A DNA stretch of 43,245 nt, from NCBI RefSeq assembly GCF_002872255.1, contig NZ_NIPR01000014.1, forward strand, positions 1-43,245, written 5' to 3'. The stretch's first letter is position 1. Each line of letters starts with the position of its first letter. A program made the translations under genes and the position numbers. The notes beneath the pieces are model-generated. The model ran no database searches. It was not told the DNA's origin and saw nothing but the letters and a program-made list of their open reading frames with translations. The DNA is from Companilactobacillus nuruki. GTDB lineage: Bacteria; Bacillota; Bacilli; Lactobacillales; Lactobacillaceae. Positions 24,909-35,849 of the stretch are shown in pieces.

Positions 24909-25886
24909 TTGGCAGAAAAAGTTGAACAAATAAAAGAAAGCATTCAAATCAAGAATCCTCAAAATGCTGTTAACCTCTTTGGTGTAAATGACAGCAATTT
25001 GCATTTAATTGAGGAAGGTCTTGACGTTCAAATTCATGCTTTTGGTGATCGCTTGGATGTAACAGGGATTGAAGAAAATGTTAACAAGGCCCTGTTGCTT
25101 TTGAAGAAATTAATTGAATTAACGCAAACAGGCATTAGTTTGGGTTCTGCTGACATTGTTAGCGGATTGAAAATGCAGGAACGCGGGACGTTGGATTATT
25201 TTGGCGATCTTTATAAAGATGAATTGATAAAAGATTTCAGTGGCAAACCAGTAAGGGTAAGAAACTTTGGCCAACGTCAATATGTTAATGCCATTAATCA
25301 TAATGATATTACTTTTGGAATTGGACCAGCTGGTACTGGTAAAACATACTTAGCAGTTGTTATGGCAGTTGCTGCTTTGAAACAGGGAACAGTTCAAAGA
25401 ATAATCCTGACTCGTCCAGCTGTTGAAGCAGGTGAAAGTTTGGGATTTTTACCTGGTGACTTAAAGGAAAAGGTTGATCCTTATATGAGACCTATCTACG
25501 ATGCCCTATACGCTATTTTAGGATCAGATCACACTAGCAGGCTTTTAGAGCGTGGAGTGATCGAGGTTGCTCCTTTGGCGTATATGAGAGGTAGAACTTT
25601 GGATGAAGCCTTTGTAATCTTAGATGAAGCTCAGAATACAACACGTGAACAAATGAAGATGTTCTTAACACGTTTAGGTTTCGGGTCTAAGATGATTGTA
25701 AACGGAGATATTTCACAGATCGATTTACCAGGGCATACTCGTAGTGGTTTGGTTCAAGCGCAAGCCATTTTGAAAAATTTACCACATGTTGAGTTCGTTA
25801 ACTTTAGTTCAGCTGATGTTGTTAGACATCCGGTTGTAGCTGAAATTATTGATGCTTATGATGTATCAGACAAAAATGAAAAATAA
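24909..25886 (+). CDS. phoH: PhoH family ATPase
   Basis: A 325-residue PhoH-like protein. A small KH-like N-terminal region precedes a P-loop ATPase domain with Walker A GPAGTGKT (139-146) and Walker B VILDEAQN near 240, then a downstream SQIDLPG motif. The family is thought to act in RNA metabolism or 16S maturation and is nearly always next to ybeY, as here. I choose TTG at 24909, 11 bases after AGGAGG, since no ATG or GTG lies at suitable spacing; a longer frame back to 24849 would include the promoter. Confidence 0.93.
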   Translation: MAEKVEQIKESIQIKNPQNAVNLFGVNDSNLHLIEEGLDVQIHAFGDRLDVTGIEENVNKALLLLKKLIELTQTGISLGSADIVSGLKMQERGTLDYFGDLYKDELIKDFSGKPVRVRNFGQRQYVNAINHNDITFGIGPAGTGKTYLAVVMAVAALKQGTVQRIILTRPAVEAGESLGFLPGDLKEKVDPYMRPIYDALYAILGSDHTSRLLERGVIEVAPLAYMRGRTLDEAFVILDEAQNTTREQMKMFLTRLGFGSKMIVNGDISQIDLPGHTRSGLVQAQAILKNLPHVEFVNFSSADVVRHPVVAEIIDAYDVSDKNEK

Positions 25887-25901
25887 TTACTGGGGATTAT
25901 T

Positions 25902-26372
25902 ATGGACTTAGAAATTTATAACGATGATAATTTAATTGATCAAGATCGTGAGAATTGGGTTAAGGATATTGTTCAATTTACTTTTAATAAGTTGGATTTG
26001 AAAGATAATACGCAATTATCAATCCATTTTGTTACTAAAGATAAAATCCATGAAATTAATAAAGAATATCGTGATACCGATCGAGCTACTGATGTTATTA
26101 GCTTTGCTATTAACGATGGCGAGGATTCGTTAGATTACTTAGAAGAACAAATTCCTGACTTGCCAGTTGATTTGGGCGACTTGTTCATAAGTGTTGAGAT
26201 TGTTGATGAACATGCCAAGGATTATGAACATTCTTTTGATCGTGAACTTGGATATACGATTGTTCATGGTATCTTGCATCTAAACGGTTATGATCACATC
26301 AAACCTGATGAAGAAAAGGTCATGATTGGTTTACAAGAAAAAATTCTTAGCGCATATGGCTTAGAGAAATAA
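25902..26372 (+). CDS. ybeY: Endoribonuclease YbeY
   Basis: A 156-residue zinc-dependent YbeY, which matures the 16S rRNA 3' end and takes part in ribosome quality control. The zinc motif HGILHLNGYDH is intact near 122-132, preceded by the conserved RATDVISFA. It follows phoH by 15 nt. The usual third gene, dgkA, is missing: a terminator follows and cdd comes next. Confidence 0.96.
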   Translation: MDLEIYNDDNLIDQDRENWVKDIVQFTFNKLDLKDNTQLSIHFVTKDKIHEINKEYRDTDRATDVISFAINDGEDSLDYLEEQIPDLPVDLGDLFISVEIVDEHAKDYEHSFDRELGYTIVHGILHLNGYDHIKPDEEKVMIGLQEKILSAYGLEK

Positions 26373-26378
26373 ATGAAA

Positions 26379-26416
26379 AGAATATGAAGGCAAAAGGCTT
26401 CATATTCTTTTTTTTA
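26379..26416 (+). terminator. Terminator after ybeY
   Basis: A 12-bp stem (26379-26390 with 26399-26410), an 8-nt loop and a T-run to 26416, separating phoH-ybeY from cdd. Confidence 0.9.
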
Positions 26417-26473
26417 AACAATCTCTTGTATTATAATTGTTAATTGAGATATATAAAAAGGGAGACTGAGCTA

Positions 26474-26875
26474 GTGGAAATTAACGAAAAGCAATTATTT
26501 GATGTTGCTAACAAGGCAATGGAAAATGCCTATGTTCCTTATTCGCATTATAGAGTGGGAGCAGCTATTTTATGTAATGATGGCAAGATTTATTCAGGCG
26601 TTAATGTTGAAAACGCATCGTATGGATTAACAAATTGTGCTGAAAGAACAGCTATTTTTAAGGCCATTTCAGAGGGCGCAAAAAGGGTTCTGGCTATTGT
26701 TATTGTTAATGGAACGGATATCAAATCTAAGCCTTGTGGAGCTTGTCGTCAGGTCATGGGAGAATTCATGGATTCAGACGATGTTGTTTTTTTAGCTAAT
26801 CAAAAGAATGACTTCAAAGAATATACTTTTAAGGAAATTTTGCCACTAGCATTCAGTGATAAGGACATGGATTAA
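26474..26875 (+). CDS. cdd: Cytidine deaminase
   Basis: A 133-residue homotetrameric-type cytidine deaminase (pyrimidine salvage, cytidine to uridine). Zinc ligands C55 (with catalytic E57 in NCAERTA), C88 and C91 (PCGACRQV) are present. The start is GTG, nine bases after GGGAG; the frame is open upstream but has no ribosome site there. A TATAAT at 26433-26438 suggests its own promoter. era follows after 2 nt. Confidence 0.95.
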   Translation: MEINEKQLFDVANKAMENAYVPYSHYRVGAAILCNDGKIYSGVNVENASYGLTNCAERTAIFKAISEGAKRVLAIVIVNGTDIKSKPCGACRQVMGEFMDSDDVVFLANQKNDFKEYTFKEILPLAFSDKDMD

Positions 26876-26877
26876 TT

Positions 26878-27792
26878 ATGGACAATAAAAATTATAAATC
26901 AGGCTTTGTAGCCATTATAGGACGACCAAATGTTGGTAAATCAACATTTATGAATCGTATTATTAAAGAACAAATTGCTATCACATCACCAAAACCACAA
27001 ACAACGCGTAATAAGATTCAAGGTATTTTTACCGATGATAAACGTCAGATTATTTTCTTAGATACGCCTGGTATTCACAAACCACATAATGATTTGGACC
27101 AATACATGGATAAGGCTGCTATCTCAGCACTTAAAGAAGTTGATGCTGTTTTATTCATGACTGAAGCTGGTGAGAAGTCAGGCCCTGGAGATAAATTTAT
27201 CATTGAAGAATTGAAGAAAGTCAAGGCACCAGTGTTCTTGATTCTTAACAAAATAGATTTAATCAATCCTGATGAAATTGCACCACAAATTGACGAGTAC
27301 AAAGATTTAATGGATTTCGCAGAGGTTATTCCTATCTCTGCTTCACTAGGGATTAATGTTGATGACTTGATGGATACTTTAACAAAAGATTTACCAGAAG
27401 GTCCAAAATATTACGATGATGATCAAATTACCGATCATCCCGAATATTTCATTGTTGGAGAATTGATCCGTGAAAAGATTCTGGAATCAACACGTGATGA
27501 AATTCCTCATTCAATCGCTGTAGTAGTAGAATCGATGAATCAACGTAGTGAAGCTGGGAAACTTCAGGTTGAAGCCTATATCTATGTCGAACGTGACAGC
27601 CAAAAGCCAATTGTTATTGGACGCGGCGGTTCAATGTTAAAAGACATTGGTATTGGTTCCCGAATCAAGATAGAACATTTACTTGGCGAGAAAATCAATC
27701 TAAAACTTTGGGTTCGTGTTAAGAAAAATTGGCGTGATGATCCAGCATTCTTAGCAAGTGCTGGTTACTCAACAAAGGATTTGAATAATTAA
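26878..27792 (+). CDS. era: GTPase Era
   Basis: A 304-residue GTPase that binds the 16S rRNA 3' end during small-subunit assembly. G motifs: GRPNVGKS (15-22), DTPG (62-65) and NKID (124-127). A C-terminal KH domain (about 205-285) contains the [11 protein letters not shown] loop. Its last base overlaps recO's ATG (TAATG), so the two are coupled. Confidence 0.97.
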   Translation: MDNKNYKSGFVAIIGRPNVGKSTFMNRIIKEQIAITSPKPQTTRNKIQGIFTDDKRQIIFLDTPGIHKPHNDLDQYMDKAAISALKEVDAVLFMTEAGEKSGPGDKFIIEELKKVKAPVFLILNKIDLINPDEIAPQIDEYKDLMDFAEVIPISASLGINVDDLMDTLTKDLPEGPKYYDDDQITDHPEYFIVGELIREKILESTRDEIPHSIAVVVESMNQRSEAGKLQVEAYIYVERDSQKPIVIGRGGSMLKDIGIGSRIKIEHLLGEKINLKLWVRVKKNWRDDPAFLASAGYSTKDLNN

Positions 27793-28550
27793 TGGCACAA
27801 ACGTCAACTAATTTTTTTGGAATCGTAGTTAGACGTCAACGTTATAAGGAACGGGATGCTTTAGTCACAATTTTGACTAGAGATTATGGTTTCAAAACCT
27901 TTTTAGTTCGAGGTACACAGACAGCAAAGTCAAAAATATCTGGTTCAGTGATAACTTTTTCCTATGGTGAATACTCAGGAATTATCAAGGAAGATGGATT
28001 ATCCTATTTGAATTCGGCCTCCGACATCAAACAATTTGATGAAATTGTTCAAGATATTGAATTAAATGCTTATGCAACTTTTTTATTTGATTTATATCAT
28101 GAGGCTTTTATCGATGATCCAGTGCCGGATACATGGTATCGAATGCTTTTTAAAGCCTTGTTGTACATTGAAAATGGCTATGATGCTCAGATCATCGTTA
28201 ATATCATGCAAATGAAATTATTAGTTGCTTTTGGTGTTTCGCCCAATATGGATTCTTGTGTAATTGGTGGTGAGACGGAGGGAGTCTTTGATTTCTCAGT
28301 TTTACTTGGTGGAATCATCTGTTCAAAGCACTTTGATAATGATATTCATCGGTTACATATTCCTAAACGAATTGTTTACTTTTTACGGTTGTTTAGTAAA
28401 ATAAGTTTCGACCAAGTAGGTAAGATTGAAATTAAAGAAAATAATAAAGACTTGATTCAACATGCTATCGATGCTATCTATTTAGGTACAGTTGGTTATT
28501 ATCCTAAGAGTAAAACTTTCATCGACAAGATGAAGCGAGTTCGCTTTTAG
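27792..28550 (+). CDS. recO: DNA repair protein RecO
   Basis: A 252-residue RecO, loading RecA in the RecFOR pathway. It has an N-terminal OB-fold (about 1-80, with VRRQRYKERDALVTILT) and a helical C-terminal region. The CxxC-type zinc site of many RecOs is reduced: C248-type cysteines appear only as DSCVIGG and IICS around 155-178. The start overlaps era's stop. It is followed by the glyQS promoter, not by a clear terminator. Confidence 0.93.
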   Translation: MAQTSTNFFGIVVRRQRYKERDALVTILTRDYGFKTFLVRGTQTAKSKISGSVITFSYGEYSGIIKEDGLSYLNSASDIKQFDEIVQDIELNAYATFLFDLYHEAFIDDPVPDTWYRMLFKALLYIENGYDAQIIVNIMQMKLLVAFGVSPNMDSCVIGGETEGVFDFSVLLGGIICSKHFDNDIHRLHIPKRIVYFLRLFSKISFDQVGKIEIKENNKDLIQHAIDAIYLGTVGYYPKSKTFIDKMKRVRF

Positions 28551-28554
28551 CTAA

Positions 28555-28583
28555 TTGACAACTGACACAAAAATGGTTATATT
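28555..28583 (+). promoter_or_regulatory. Promoter of the glyQS T-box transcript
   Basis: A perfect TTGACA (28555-28560), a 17-nt spacer and TATATT (28578-28583), starting 5 nt after the recO stop codon. Confidence 0.82.
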
Positions 28584-28589
28584 GATTAT

Positions 28590-28752
28590 TGTTGAAACAG
28601 CGACGAAGAATAGTGAAAGCTTCGATTAGATTTATGGCGATTTATTTAATTAGAATATAAAAGTGCAGGACATAAGTCCTGAATTAGGGTGGAACCGCGA
28701 ATACTCGTCCCTTGCAGAAAGTGCCTAAGTGTACACTGCAAGGGATTTTTTT
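28590..28752 (+). promoter_or_regulatory. Glycine T-box riboswitch
   Basis: A compact T-box of the glyQS type. Stem I includes GGC at 28636-28638, a glycine codon in the specifier position. A short stem III (AGGAC/GTCCT, 28667-28680) precedes the T-box AGGGTGGAACCGCG (28686-28699). The terminator is TCCCTTGCAG/CTGCAAGGGA (28708-28717 with 28736-28745) with seven Ts. The bulge TGGA would pair with a discriminator U, as in tRNA-Gly. Uncharged tRNA-Gly should stop termination and switch on glyQ-glyS. Confidence 0.92.
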
Positions 28753-28774
28753 GTTCCATTCGAAGGGAGAAAAA

Positions 28775-29686
28775 ATGGTAAAGAAATTAAATGTTCAAAA
28801 TATGATTCTCACACTTCAGAGATTCTGGGGTGATAAAGGTTGTATGTTAATGCAAGCTTATGATACTGAAAAGGGTGCCGGAACAATGAGTCCATATACG
28901 TTCTTACGTGCTATTGGACCAGAACCTTGGAACGCAGCTTACGTGGAACCATCAAGACGTCCAGCTGATGGCCGTTATGGTGAAAATCCTAATCGTTTGT
29001 ATCAACATCATCAATTCCAAGTTGTTATGAAACCAGCTCCAGAAAACATTCAAGAGTATTATCTGGACTCATTACGTGCTTTGGGAATTGAACCTTTGGA
29101 ACATGATATTCGTTTCGTTGAAGATAACTGGGAGAATCCATCAATGGGTTGTGCCGGTGTTGGTTGGGAAGTTTGGCTTGATGGAATGGAAGTTTCTCAA
29201 TTCACATATTTCCAACAAGTAGGTGGTTTACAATGTCATCCAACGACGAGTGAGATTACTTATGGTGTTGAACGTCTGGCTTCATATATTCAAGATGTAA
29301 ATTCAGTTTATGACCTAGAGTGGGGCGACGGTGTTTTATATGGGGATATCTTCAAGGAACCAGAATATGAACATTCAAAATATTCATTTGAAGAAAGTAA
29401 TCAAGACATGTTGTTCAAATTTTTTGATGAATATGAAAAAGAAGCAAATCGTTTAATGGATCTAGGATTAGTTCATCCAGCTTATGATTATATTTTAAAA
29501 TGTTCGCATACATTTAACTTGTTAGATGCACGTGGAGCCGTTTCTGTTACTGAACGTGCAGCATTTTTGTCACGTATCAGAAAGATGGCTCATAAGGTAG
29601 CTAAGGCCTTTGTTGAAGAAAGAGAGAAGCTGGGATTCCCACTTTTAGCAAATAGCGAAGCAGTAAAGGAGAATGGAAATGACTAA
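28775..29686 (+). CDS. glyQ: Glycyl-tRNA synthetase alpha subunit
   Basis: A 303-residue alpha chain of the bacterial alpha2-beta2 GlyRS, carrying the class II catalytic core ([20 protein letters not shown] near 14-33, FRxVED-like region near 100 and [12 protein letters not shown] near 160). Start at the ATG after GAAGGGAGA; a longer frame upstream runs into the T-box terminator. It overlaps glyS by 8 bases, matching one-to-one subunit needs. Confidence 0.97.
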   Translation: MVKKLNVQNMILTLQRFWGDKGCMLMQAYDTEKGAGTMSPYTFLRAIGPEPWNAAYVEPSRRPADGRYGENPNRLYQHHQFQVVMKPAPENIQEYYLDSLRALGIEPLEHDIRFVEDNWENPSMGCAGVGWEVWLDGMEVSQFTYFQQVGGLQCHPTTSEITYGVERLASYIQDVNSVYDLEWGDGVLYGDIFKEPEYEHSKYSFEESNQDMLFKFFDEYEKEANRLMDLGLVHPAYDYILKCSHTFNLLDARGAVSVTERAAFLSRIRKMAHKVAKAFVEEREKLGFPLLANSEAVKENGND

Positions 29687-31739
29687 AAATTATTTATTAG
29701 AAATTGGATTGGAAGAAATGCCAGCTCATGTTGTAACTAAGAGTGTTAACCAATTTGCCCAAAAAGCTGAGAAGTTTCTTAAAGAAAATCGTATTTCTTT
29801 CGATTCAATCGAAAAGTTTTCTACTCCTAGACGCTTAACTATTTTGGTTAAGGGAATTGCTGAAAAACAAACTGATATTGATGTCAAGGCTAAAGGTCCT
29901 TCAAAGAAAATTGCTCAAGATGCTGATGGGAACTGGACTAAAGCAGCACAAGGATTTGCTCGTGGCCAGGGGATGACGGCTGATGACATTTTCTTTGAGG
30001 AATTAAAAGGCGTTGAGTACGCTTATATTCAAAAACATGAAGATGGTCAAAAAGTAGAAACTGTTTTGACACATATGGATGAGGTTATTAAGTCAATTAC
30101 ATTCCCAACAAGAATGCGTTGGGGTTCATATGATTTTGAATATATTCGTCCAATTCATTGGTTGGTTTCATTACTTGATGATAAAGAAGTACCTGTAAAG
30201 ATATTGGATATTGAATCAGGTCGTATGACTCGTGGTCATAGATTCTTAGGCGAAGATATTGAAATTGATGATGCTAAGAATTATATTGAGAAATTGAGAA
30301 CTGAATTTGTAATTGTTGATGCTAAAGAACGTAAACAGATTATCTCAGATCAAATTGACAAGATTTCAAAGGATAATAATTGGGATATCGATGTTGACCC
30401 AGATTTACTTGAAGAAGTTAACAACCTAGTTGAGTTCCCAACAACCTTCTTCGGCTCGTTTGATAAGAAATATTTGGAGATTCCTGAGGAAGTTCTTATT
30501 ACTTCAATGAAAGATAATCAAAGATATTTCTATGTTCGTGACCAAGATGGCAAACTTGCTCCATACTTCATTGGTGTTAGAAATGGTAATACTGAGCATA
30601 TTGAAAATGTTATTCGCGGTAATGAAAAAGTTCTTGTAGCTCGCTTAGAGGATGCTGATTTCTTCTTCAAAGAAGATCAAAAGAAAACAATTGCTGATTA
30701 TGTTGAGAAACTTAAGACAGTTAACTTCCACGTTAAGATCGGTACGATGTATGAGAAAATGGCTCGTGTTCATCAAATTGCTGATCATTTGGCAGATTTG
30801 TTTAATTTCTCAGATACAGAAAGGAAAGATTTGTTACGTGCCAGTGATATTTATAAATTTGATCTAGTAACAAGTATGGTTGATGAATTCCCAGAGTTAC
30901 AAGGTGTCATGGGTGAAAAGTATGCTGAGATTATGGGCGAAACACAATCTGTTTCTCAAGCTGTTCGTGAACACTATATGCCAATTTCAGCTGAAGGTTC
31001 ATTGCCTGAAACTAAAGTTGGTGCTGCTTTGGCAATTGCCGACAAAATTGATTCATTAATAACATTCTATGCTGTTGATTTGATTCCTAGTGGTTCAAAT
31101 GATCCATATGCACTGCGCCGTCAAGCCTATGGTGTCATTAGAATTTTGGATCAATATCAATGGTCATTGAATCTTGAAGATTTACAAGATTATCTAAAAA
31201 CTAATTTAACGGTGCCTGCTAAGTTGGACTTGGGTAAGAATGAAAAGGCCATCAGTGATTTTATGATTGACCGTGTTCGTCAATTGTTAAATCAAAAAGG
31301 TATCAGAAACGATATTATTGATGCAGTCGCTTCAGGTTCAAATATTGATCCAATTGCTATGATTGATGTTGCTCAAGTTCTTCAAAACCATATTGATGAC
31401 GATGACTTCAAGGTTGTTATGGAAGCACTTGGTAGAATTGCCAACTTATCTAAGAAGGCTAAGTTTGGTTACTCAGATGACTTGACAGTTGATGGGTCAT
31501 TGTTTGAAAATCCTTCTGAATCTCAACTGAAAGAACAAGTTGAACAAATTAACGATGACAGTGCAGACGAATTATTTAAACAATTGGCTGCAATGCGTCC
31601 AGTAATTGATTCGTATTTTGATGAAAATATGATTATGGCTAAAGATGAAAAAATCAAGAATAACAGATTAACTCAATTGGTTATGGCTAATCATTTGATT
31701 GCTAGACTTGGTGATTTGTCTAAGATCGTTACTAAGTAG
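29679..31739 (+). CDS. glyS: Glycyl-tRNA synthetase beta subunit
   Basis: A 686-residue beta chain that binds tRNA-Gly. It starts with the characteristic [11 protein letters not shown], contains the B3/4-like and HD-like regions ([17 protein letters not shown] near 325), and ends with a DALR-type anticodon domain. I start at the ATG seven bases after AAAGGAG; the ATG two codons earlier overlaps that site. It ends with a strong terminator. Confidence 0.97.
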   Translation: MTKNYLLEIGLEEMPAHVVTKSVNQFAQKAEKFLKENRISFDSIEKFSTPRRLTILVKGIAEKQTDIDVKAKGPSKKIAQDADGNWTKAAQGFARGQGMTADDIFFEELKGVEYAYIQKHEDGQKVETVLTHMDEVIKSITFPTRMRWGSYDFEYIRPIHWLVSLLDDKEVPVKILDIESGRMTRGHRFLGEDIEIDDAKNYIEKLRTEFVIVDAKERKQIISDQIDKISKDNNWDIDVDPDLLEEVNNLVEFPTTFFGSFDKKYLEIPEEVLITSMKDNQRYFYVRDQDGKLAPYFIGVRNGNTEHIENVIRGNEKVLVARLEDADFFFKEDQKKTIADYVEKLKTVNFHVKIGTMYEKMARVHQIADHLADLFNFSDTERKDLLRASDIYKFDLVTSMVDEFPELQGVMGEKYAEIMGETQSVSQAVREHYMPISAEGSLPETKVGAALAIADKIDSLITFYAVDLIPSGSNDPYALRRQAYGVIRILDQYQWSLNLEDLQDYLKTNLTVPAKLDLGKNEKAISDFMIDRVRQLLNQKGIRNDIIDAVASGSNIDPIAMIDVAQVLQNHIDDDDFKVVMEALGRIANLSKKAKFGYSDDLTVDGSLFENPSESQLKEQVEQINDDSADELFKQLAAMRPVIDSYFDENMIMAKDEKIKNNRLTQLVMANHLIARLGDLSKIVTK

Positions 31740-31755
31740 AAATATAAATTATAAT

Positions 31756-31802
31756 AAAAAATACCTAGAATAATTGAAAACAATTGTTCTAGGTATTTTT
31801 TT
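31756..31802. terminator. Terminator of glyQS
   Basis: A 21-bp near-perfect stem (31756-31776 with 31781-31801, one wobble) with an AAAA loop and T-run; A-run on the other side. Confidence 0.92.
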
Positions 31803-31890
31803 ACTTGGTTTTCATCATGCGACATTTTAGCTAAGTATTCCAATATTAGGCAAAAGAGGTAAAATAAAATCAATTTTAAGAGTAAATAAC

Positions 31891-31918
31891 GTGACTTCTA
31901 TATGAAACCGTGTATAAT
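31891..31918 (+). promoter_or_regulatory. Promoter of dnaG-rpoD
   Basis: GTGACT (31891-31896), a 16-nt spacer and a perfect TATAAT (31913-31918), about 160 nt upstream of dnaG. The stretch from 31803 to here holds nothing else I recognise. Confidence 0.65.
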
Positions 31919-31938
31919 AAATATTTGACAAGTGGCTA

Positions 31939-31976
31939 GTGGTCCCAGTTTGCACTTTTTGTGGGAGCACTTTTTT
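31939..31976 (+). terminator. Attenuator-like hairpin in the dnaG-rpoD leader
   Basis: GTGGTCCCA (31939-31947) pairs with TGGGAGCAC (31962-31970) except for one G-G mismatch, and six Ts follow. This looks like an intrinsic terminator between promoter and gene. AGTGG at 31938-31942, in its 5' arm, can instead pair with CCACT at 31986-31990, downstream of the T-run. The two structures exclude each other, as in an attenuator. Alternatively it ends a short RNA of about 50 nt. Confidence 0.5.
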
Positions 31977-32079
31977 ATTTCAGTGCCACTGGTACAATGG
32001 TTTAACATGTTTGTTTTTTATAAATAGATGTGTTAGATTATGTTTCTTCGGTTGATAAACGTATGAGGAGGTGACGGCC

Positions 32080-33906
32080 ATGGCAACGAGAATTCCTCAG
32101 GAGTTCATTGATGAAGTTACCTCGAAGACAAATATTGTCGATGTTATTAGTAAATATGTACAACTAAAAAAATCTGGTAAAAATTTGTTTGGACTTTGCC
32201 CGTTTCATGAAGAACGAACTCCATCGTTTTCAGTAGCAGAGGACAAACAAATTTTTCATTGTTTTAGTTGTGGTCGTGGTGGAAATGTTTATAAATTCAT
32301 TATGGAGATGGAAAACAAAACTTTCCCAGAAGCTGTAATTGAAGTTGCTCAAATGGGCAATATTTCTGTACCTGACCAATATGAGGCTCGTAATGAACAA
32401 TATCAAAATTCTGATAGTCAAACATTGTTAAAAATGTATTCAGATGCGGCTAAGCTATATAGCCATATTCTGATGAAGACTGAAAATGGTACTCCAGCTT
32501 TGAAATATCTGAGAAATCGTGACCTTGAAGATGATTTGATTCAGACTTTTGGTATTGGCTATGCACCTAATAATAACAATTTGTTGTTACAATTCTTTAA
32601 AGACCGTGATATTAGTGAAGAAATTCTAAGAAAATCAGGATTATTCGCTGAAAATCAGGAAGGAGAATTATTTGATCGTTTTCGTGATCGAGTAATGATT
32701 CCTATCACTGATGAGTCTGGAAATATCATTGCTTTTTCAGGACGTATTTTGGATAAAGAGGCTTCTACGGCTAAATATCTTAATAGTCCTGAAACCGAAA
32801 TTTTCAATAAGGGTAAAACACTATTCAATCTGAATAATGCAAAGAGAGAGATTCGGGAAAAGGGCAATGTAATTCTTTTTGAAGGATTTATGGATGTTAT
32901 TAGTGCATATAAGGCTGGAGTTACTAATGGTGTAGCGTCAATGGGTACAAGTTTGACGGACCAACAACTCTATGTTTTGAGTCGGTTGACTAATAAGATT
33001 AATGTTTGTTATGACGGCGACGATCCTGGTGTTGAGGCGACTTATCGAGCATTAACTCAGTTAACTGACGAACGTTTTAATTATGGCGTAATCAGTATTC
33101 CAGATAAAAAGGACCCTGATGAATATATTAGAAGTGAAGGTCCTGAGAAGTTTCAAAGTTTAACAAATAATGGTGTTCAAACGCCTATTGCTTTTATTTT
33201 GAATTATTTTAAGCGTAATTATAACTTAAATAATGAGCATGATCAGTTAGAGTTTTTGAATCAGTCATTGCAAGAAATAGTTAAGTTACAGTCACCAGTG
33301 GAAATCGATATGTATGTTGGTAAAGTTGCTGATGAGATGCATGTTTCAAAAGATGCTATCAATAAGGAATTAGATTCCTTAAGACGCCAACAAGAGATTC
33401 AAAAACCAGCTAACAATTATAAAGACGTCCAGCAAAAAACTTTAGAAAAAACTACTTCGAGTGTACGACAAAAGTATGGTCGTTTAGAGAAATCGGAACG
33501 CTTCTTATTATATTGGGCGATTAATTATCCAGAGATTAGAATTAATCTTAAAGGTAATGGTTTTCGCTTTGTTCATCAGAATTATCAGCGTATTTTTGAT
33601 TCATTATTATCATATGTTGAACAGCAGGATTTGAATGAAGAAGAGATAAATATTTCTGATTTTATGAATTTGCTGACGGATGATGACAAGAATCTATTGG
33701 CTGAACTTGAAATGATGAATATGCCAGAAGAATATACTGACCAAGAAATTGATGATTATATTAATAATGTTAAAAATTCTAGTTTAGAAGATCAACTGGA
33801 AGAAATTCAAGAACAGCTTAAGAAGGCGGCGATGGTTGGTGACAATCAGTTACAGTTACAATTAACTCAAAAGTTGATTGATGTAAGAAGAATCCTTAGC
33901 AATTAA
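32080..33906 (+). CDS. dnaG: DNA primase
   Basis: A 608-residue DnaG that lays RNA primers at the replication fork. The N-terminal zinc-binding domain has C40, H43, C61 and C64 ([11 protein letters not shown] ... HCFSCGRGG). The TOPRIM domain carries [15 protein letters not shown] near 265 and CYDGDDPG near 308. The C-terminal third is the helicase-interacting region. Start at ATG after AGGAGGTG; an in-frame GTG three codons earlier overlaps that site. rpoD follows after 22 nt. Confidence 0.96.
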   Translation: MATRIPQEFIDEVTSKTNIVDVISKYVQLKKSGKNLFGLCPFHEERTPSFSVAEDKQIFHCFSCGRGGNVYKFIMEMENKTFPEAVIEVAQMGNISVPDQYEARNEQYQNSDSQTLLKMYSDAAKLYSHILMKTENGTPALKYLRNRDLEDDLIQTFGIGYAPNNNNLLLQFFKDRDISEEILRKSGLFAENQEGELFDRFRDRVMIPITDESGNIIAFSGRILDKEASTAKYLNSPETEIFNKGKTLFNLNNAKREIREKGNVILFEGFMDVISAYKAGVTNGVASMGTSLTDQQLYVLSRLTNKINVCYDGDDPGVEATYRALTQLTDERFNYGVISIPDKKDPDEYIRSEGPEKFQSLTNNGVQTPIAFILNYFKRNYNLNNEHDQLEFLNQSLQEIVKLQSPVEIDMYVGKVADEMHVSKDAINKELDSLRRQQEIQKPANNYKDVQQKTLEKTTSSVRQKYGRLEKSERFLLYWAINYPEIRINLKGNGFRFVHQNYQRIFDSLLSYVEQQDLNEEEINISDFMNLLTDDDKNLLAELEMMNMPEEYTDQEIDDYINNVKNSSLEDQLEEIQEQLKKAAMVGDNQLQLQLTQKLIDVRRILSN

Positions 33907-33928
33907 GTATACTGGAGGAATAATATAT

Positions 33929-35047
33929 ATGGCAGCTACTAAGAAACCAGCAGTATCAAAAGAATTAAAAGCAGCAACAAAGAAATTAATTAAAGATCTT
34001 AAAAAGACCGGAAAAATCACTGAAGACGATCTTCAAGAAAAAATTATCAAGCCTTATAAACTTAAGGGTGATGCATTAACTAATTTTGTTAGTGAACTTG
34101 AAGATGTTGGTATTGGTGTTGTTGATGACAAGGGCAATCCAAGTAAACTTGCACTTCTAAAGGAAAAGAAAGAAGAAAGCAAGTCTAAAAAGAACGATAC
34201 CACCGCACCAACTGATATTAAGGTAAATGATCCTGTTCGTATGTATCTTAAGGAAATTGGTCGTGTTCCATTGCTTAATGCTCAACAAGAAGTTGATTTA
34301 GCTTTGAAAATTGAACAGGGTGATGAAGAGGCTAAGCAAAAATTAGCCGAAGCTAACTTGCGTTTGGTTGTTTCAATTGCTAAGAGATATGTTGGACGTG
34401 GCATGCAGTTCTTGGATCTAATTCAAGAAGGTAATATGGGTCTAATGAAGGCTGTTGAAAAGTTTGATTATCGACTAGGATTTAAGTTCTCAACTTATGC
34501 AACATGGTGGATCAGACAGGCCATTACTCGTGCCATTGCTGATCAAGCTAGAACTATTCGTATCCCAGTTCATATGGTCGAAACAATTAATAAATTGATC
34601 AGAATTCAACGTCAATTGTTACAAGATTTGGGTCGTGAACCTCTTCCCGAAGAAATTGGTGCTGAAATGGATATGCCTACGGGCAAGGTTCGTGATATAT
34701 TGAAGATTGCTCAAGAACCAGTTTCATTGGAAACACCTATTGGTGAAGAGGATGATTCTCATCTTGGCGATTTCATTGAAGATTCTGATGCAACTAGTCC
34801 TGAGGATCATGCATCATATGAATTGTTGAAAGAACAATTGGAAAATGTTTTGGATACATTAACTGATCGTGAAGAAAATGTTTTACGTTTGCGTTTTGGT
34901 CTAGATGATGGTCGTACTAGAACACTTGAGGAAGTTGGTAAAGTCTTCGGTGTTACTCGTGAAAGAATCCGTCAGATTGAAGCCAAGGCCTTGAGAAAGC
35001 TACGTCACCCATCAAGATCTAAGCAACTTAAAGATTTTCTTGAATAA
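33929..35047 (+). CDS. rpoD: RNA polymerase sigma factor RpoD (sigma-A)
   Basis: A 372-residue primary sigma factor. Region 1.1 (about 5-75) is followed by a short charged linker, region 1.2 ([18 protein letters not shown]), region 2 with the -10-reading [22 protein letters not shown] near 188-209, region 3, and region 4 with the helix-turn-helix [26 protein letters not shown] near 328-353. Size is typical of lactobacilli. Co-transcribed with dnaG; rpsU lies about 7 kb away rather than in the same operon. Confidence 0.98.
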   Translation: MAATKKPAVSKELKAATKKLIKDLKKTGKITEDDLQEKIIKPYKLKGDALTNFVSELEDVGIGVVDDKGNPSKLALLKEKKEESKSKKNDTTAPTDIKVNDPVRMYLKEIGRVPLLNAQQEVDLALKIEQGDEEAKQKLAEANLRLVVSIAKRYVGRGMQFLDLIQEGNMGLMKAVEKFDYRLGFKFSTYATWWIRQAITRAIADQARTIRIPVHMVETINKLIRIQRQLLQDLGREPLPEEIGAEMDMPTGKVRDILKIAQEPVSLETPIGEEDDSHLGDFIEDSDATSPEDHASYELLKEQLENVLDTLTDREENVLRLRFGLDDGRTRTLEEVGKVFGVTRERIRQIEAKALRKLRHPSRSKQLKDFLE

Positions 35048-35066
35048 TGAATGGCTTATAATCAGT

Positions 35067-35094
35067 AAGGCTGCCCGAAAGGGTAGCCTTTTTT
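35067..35094 (+). terminator. Terminator of dnaG-rpoD
   Basis: AAGGCTGCCC/GGGTAGCCTT with a GAAA tetraloop (35067-35090, one wobble) and a T-run to 35094. Confidence 0.92.
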
Positions 35095-35132
35095 ATATTT
35101 GGTAGATATCTTGAAAGTTTAAGGAGTAAGTA

Positions 35133-35729
35133 ATGACTGTAAAAATTGGAGTAATTTTAGGAACGGTTAGAACAAATTCATTGGGAATGAAGATATTCCA
35201 ATATTTGGAAAACACTTTTTTTGATAATGAGGAAACTGAATATACCTGGATACCATTAAAAGACTATTCGTTACCATTTTATGATCATGAAGAAATACCT
35301 CTTGGTGGTCATATCAATGAATTGAATAATAATGAGGTCAAATGGTTAGATACATTAAAACAACAGGATGGTTATATTATTTTATCGCCAGAGTATGATC
35401 ATTCAATTAGCGGCGTTTTAAAGAATGCTTTGGACTTTGTTGGCCTTGAAGTTGATCATAAACCAGTTCAAATTATTACATACTCGTATTATTCAGACGG
35501 AGGGGTATTGGCCGCTAATGCAATTGTTCCCATTCTACAAATGTTAAAGATGATAGTTTTGCCGACGCCAGTTTTGTTATGGGATGCGGATACTAATTTT
35601 ACTCAGGGTGGCTTGGATATGCTCGTTAAAAATAGTATTCATTTTGAAAAACGCCTACATGAGGCCTTTAGTGATATTGAATTTTATAGTAAGGTTTTGA
35701 AACAAAATCCATTTTTGAACAAGAAATAA
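35133..35729 (+). CDS. NADPH-dependent FMN reductase family protein
   Basis: A 198-residue flavodoxin-like FMN reductase (PF03358). The FMN phosphate loop is LGTVRTNSLGMK near 9-20 and the isoalloxazine site SPEYDHSISGVLKNALDF near 89-106 is typical. AAGGAG lies eight bases before the ATG. A single gene between two terminators or promoter regions. The physiological acceptor (quinone, azo dye, chromate) cannot be told from sequence. Confidence 0.85.
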   Translation: MTVKIGVILGTVRTNSLGMKIFQYLENTFFDNEETEYTWIPLKDYSLPFYDHEEIPLGGHINELNNNEVKWLDTLKQQDGYIILSPEYDHSISGVLKNALDFVGLEVDHKPVQIITYSYYSDGGVLAANAIVPILQMLKMIVLPTPVLLWDADTNFTQGGLDMLVKNSIHFEKRLHEAFSDIEFYSKVLKQNPFLNKK

Positions 35730-35849
35730 AAATGTAAGTGTAGAAAAATCGGACAAAAATTTCAATATGTTTCTGAAAAAGAAGCTTTTTTATTTATATT
35801 TTTTCATAATTTGATTTACAATTAATATATCTATTTTTTGGAGGATGTT

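Noticed and set aside
31927-31976. A second promoter starting at TTGACA upstream of dnaG
   Set aside because: No -10-like hexamer lies 16-18 nt downstream (the sequence there is GTTTGC), and the hexamer sits just after the better TATAAT.
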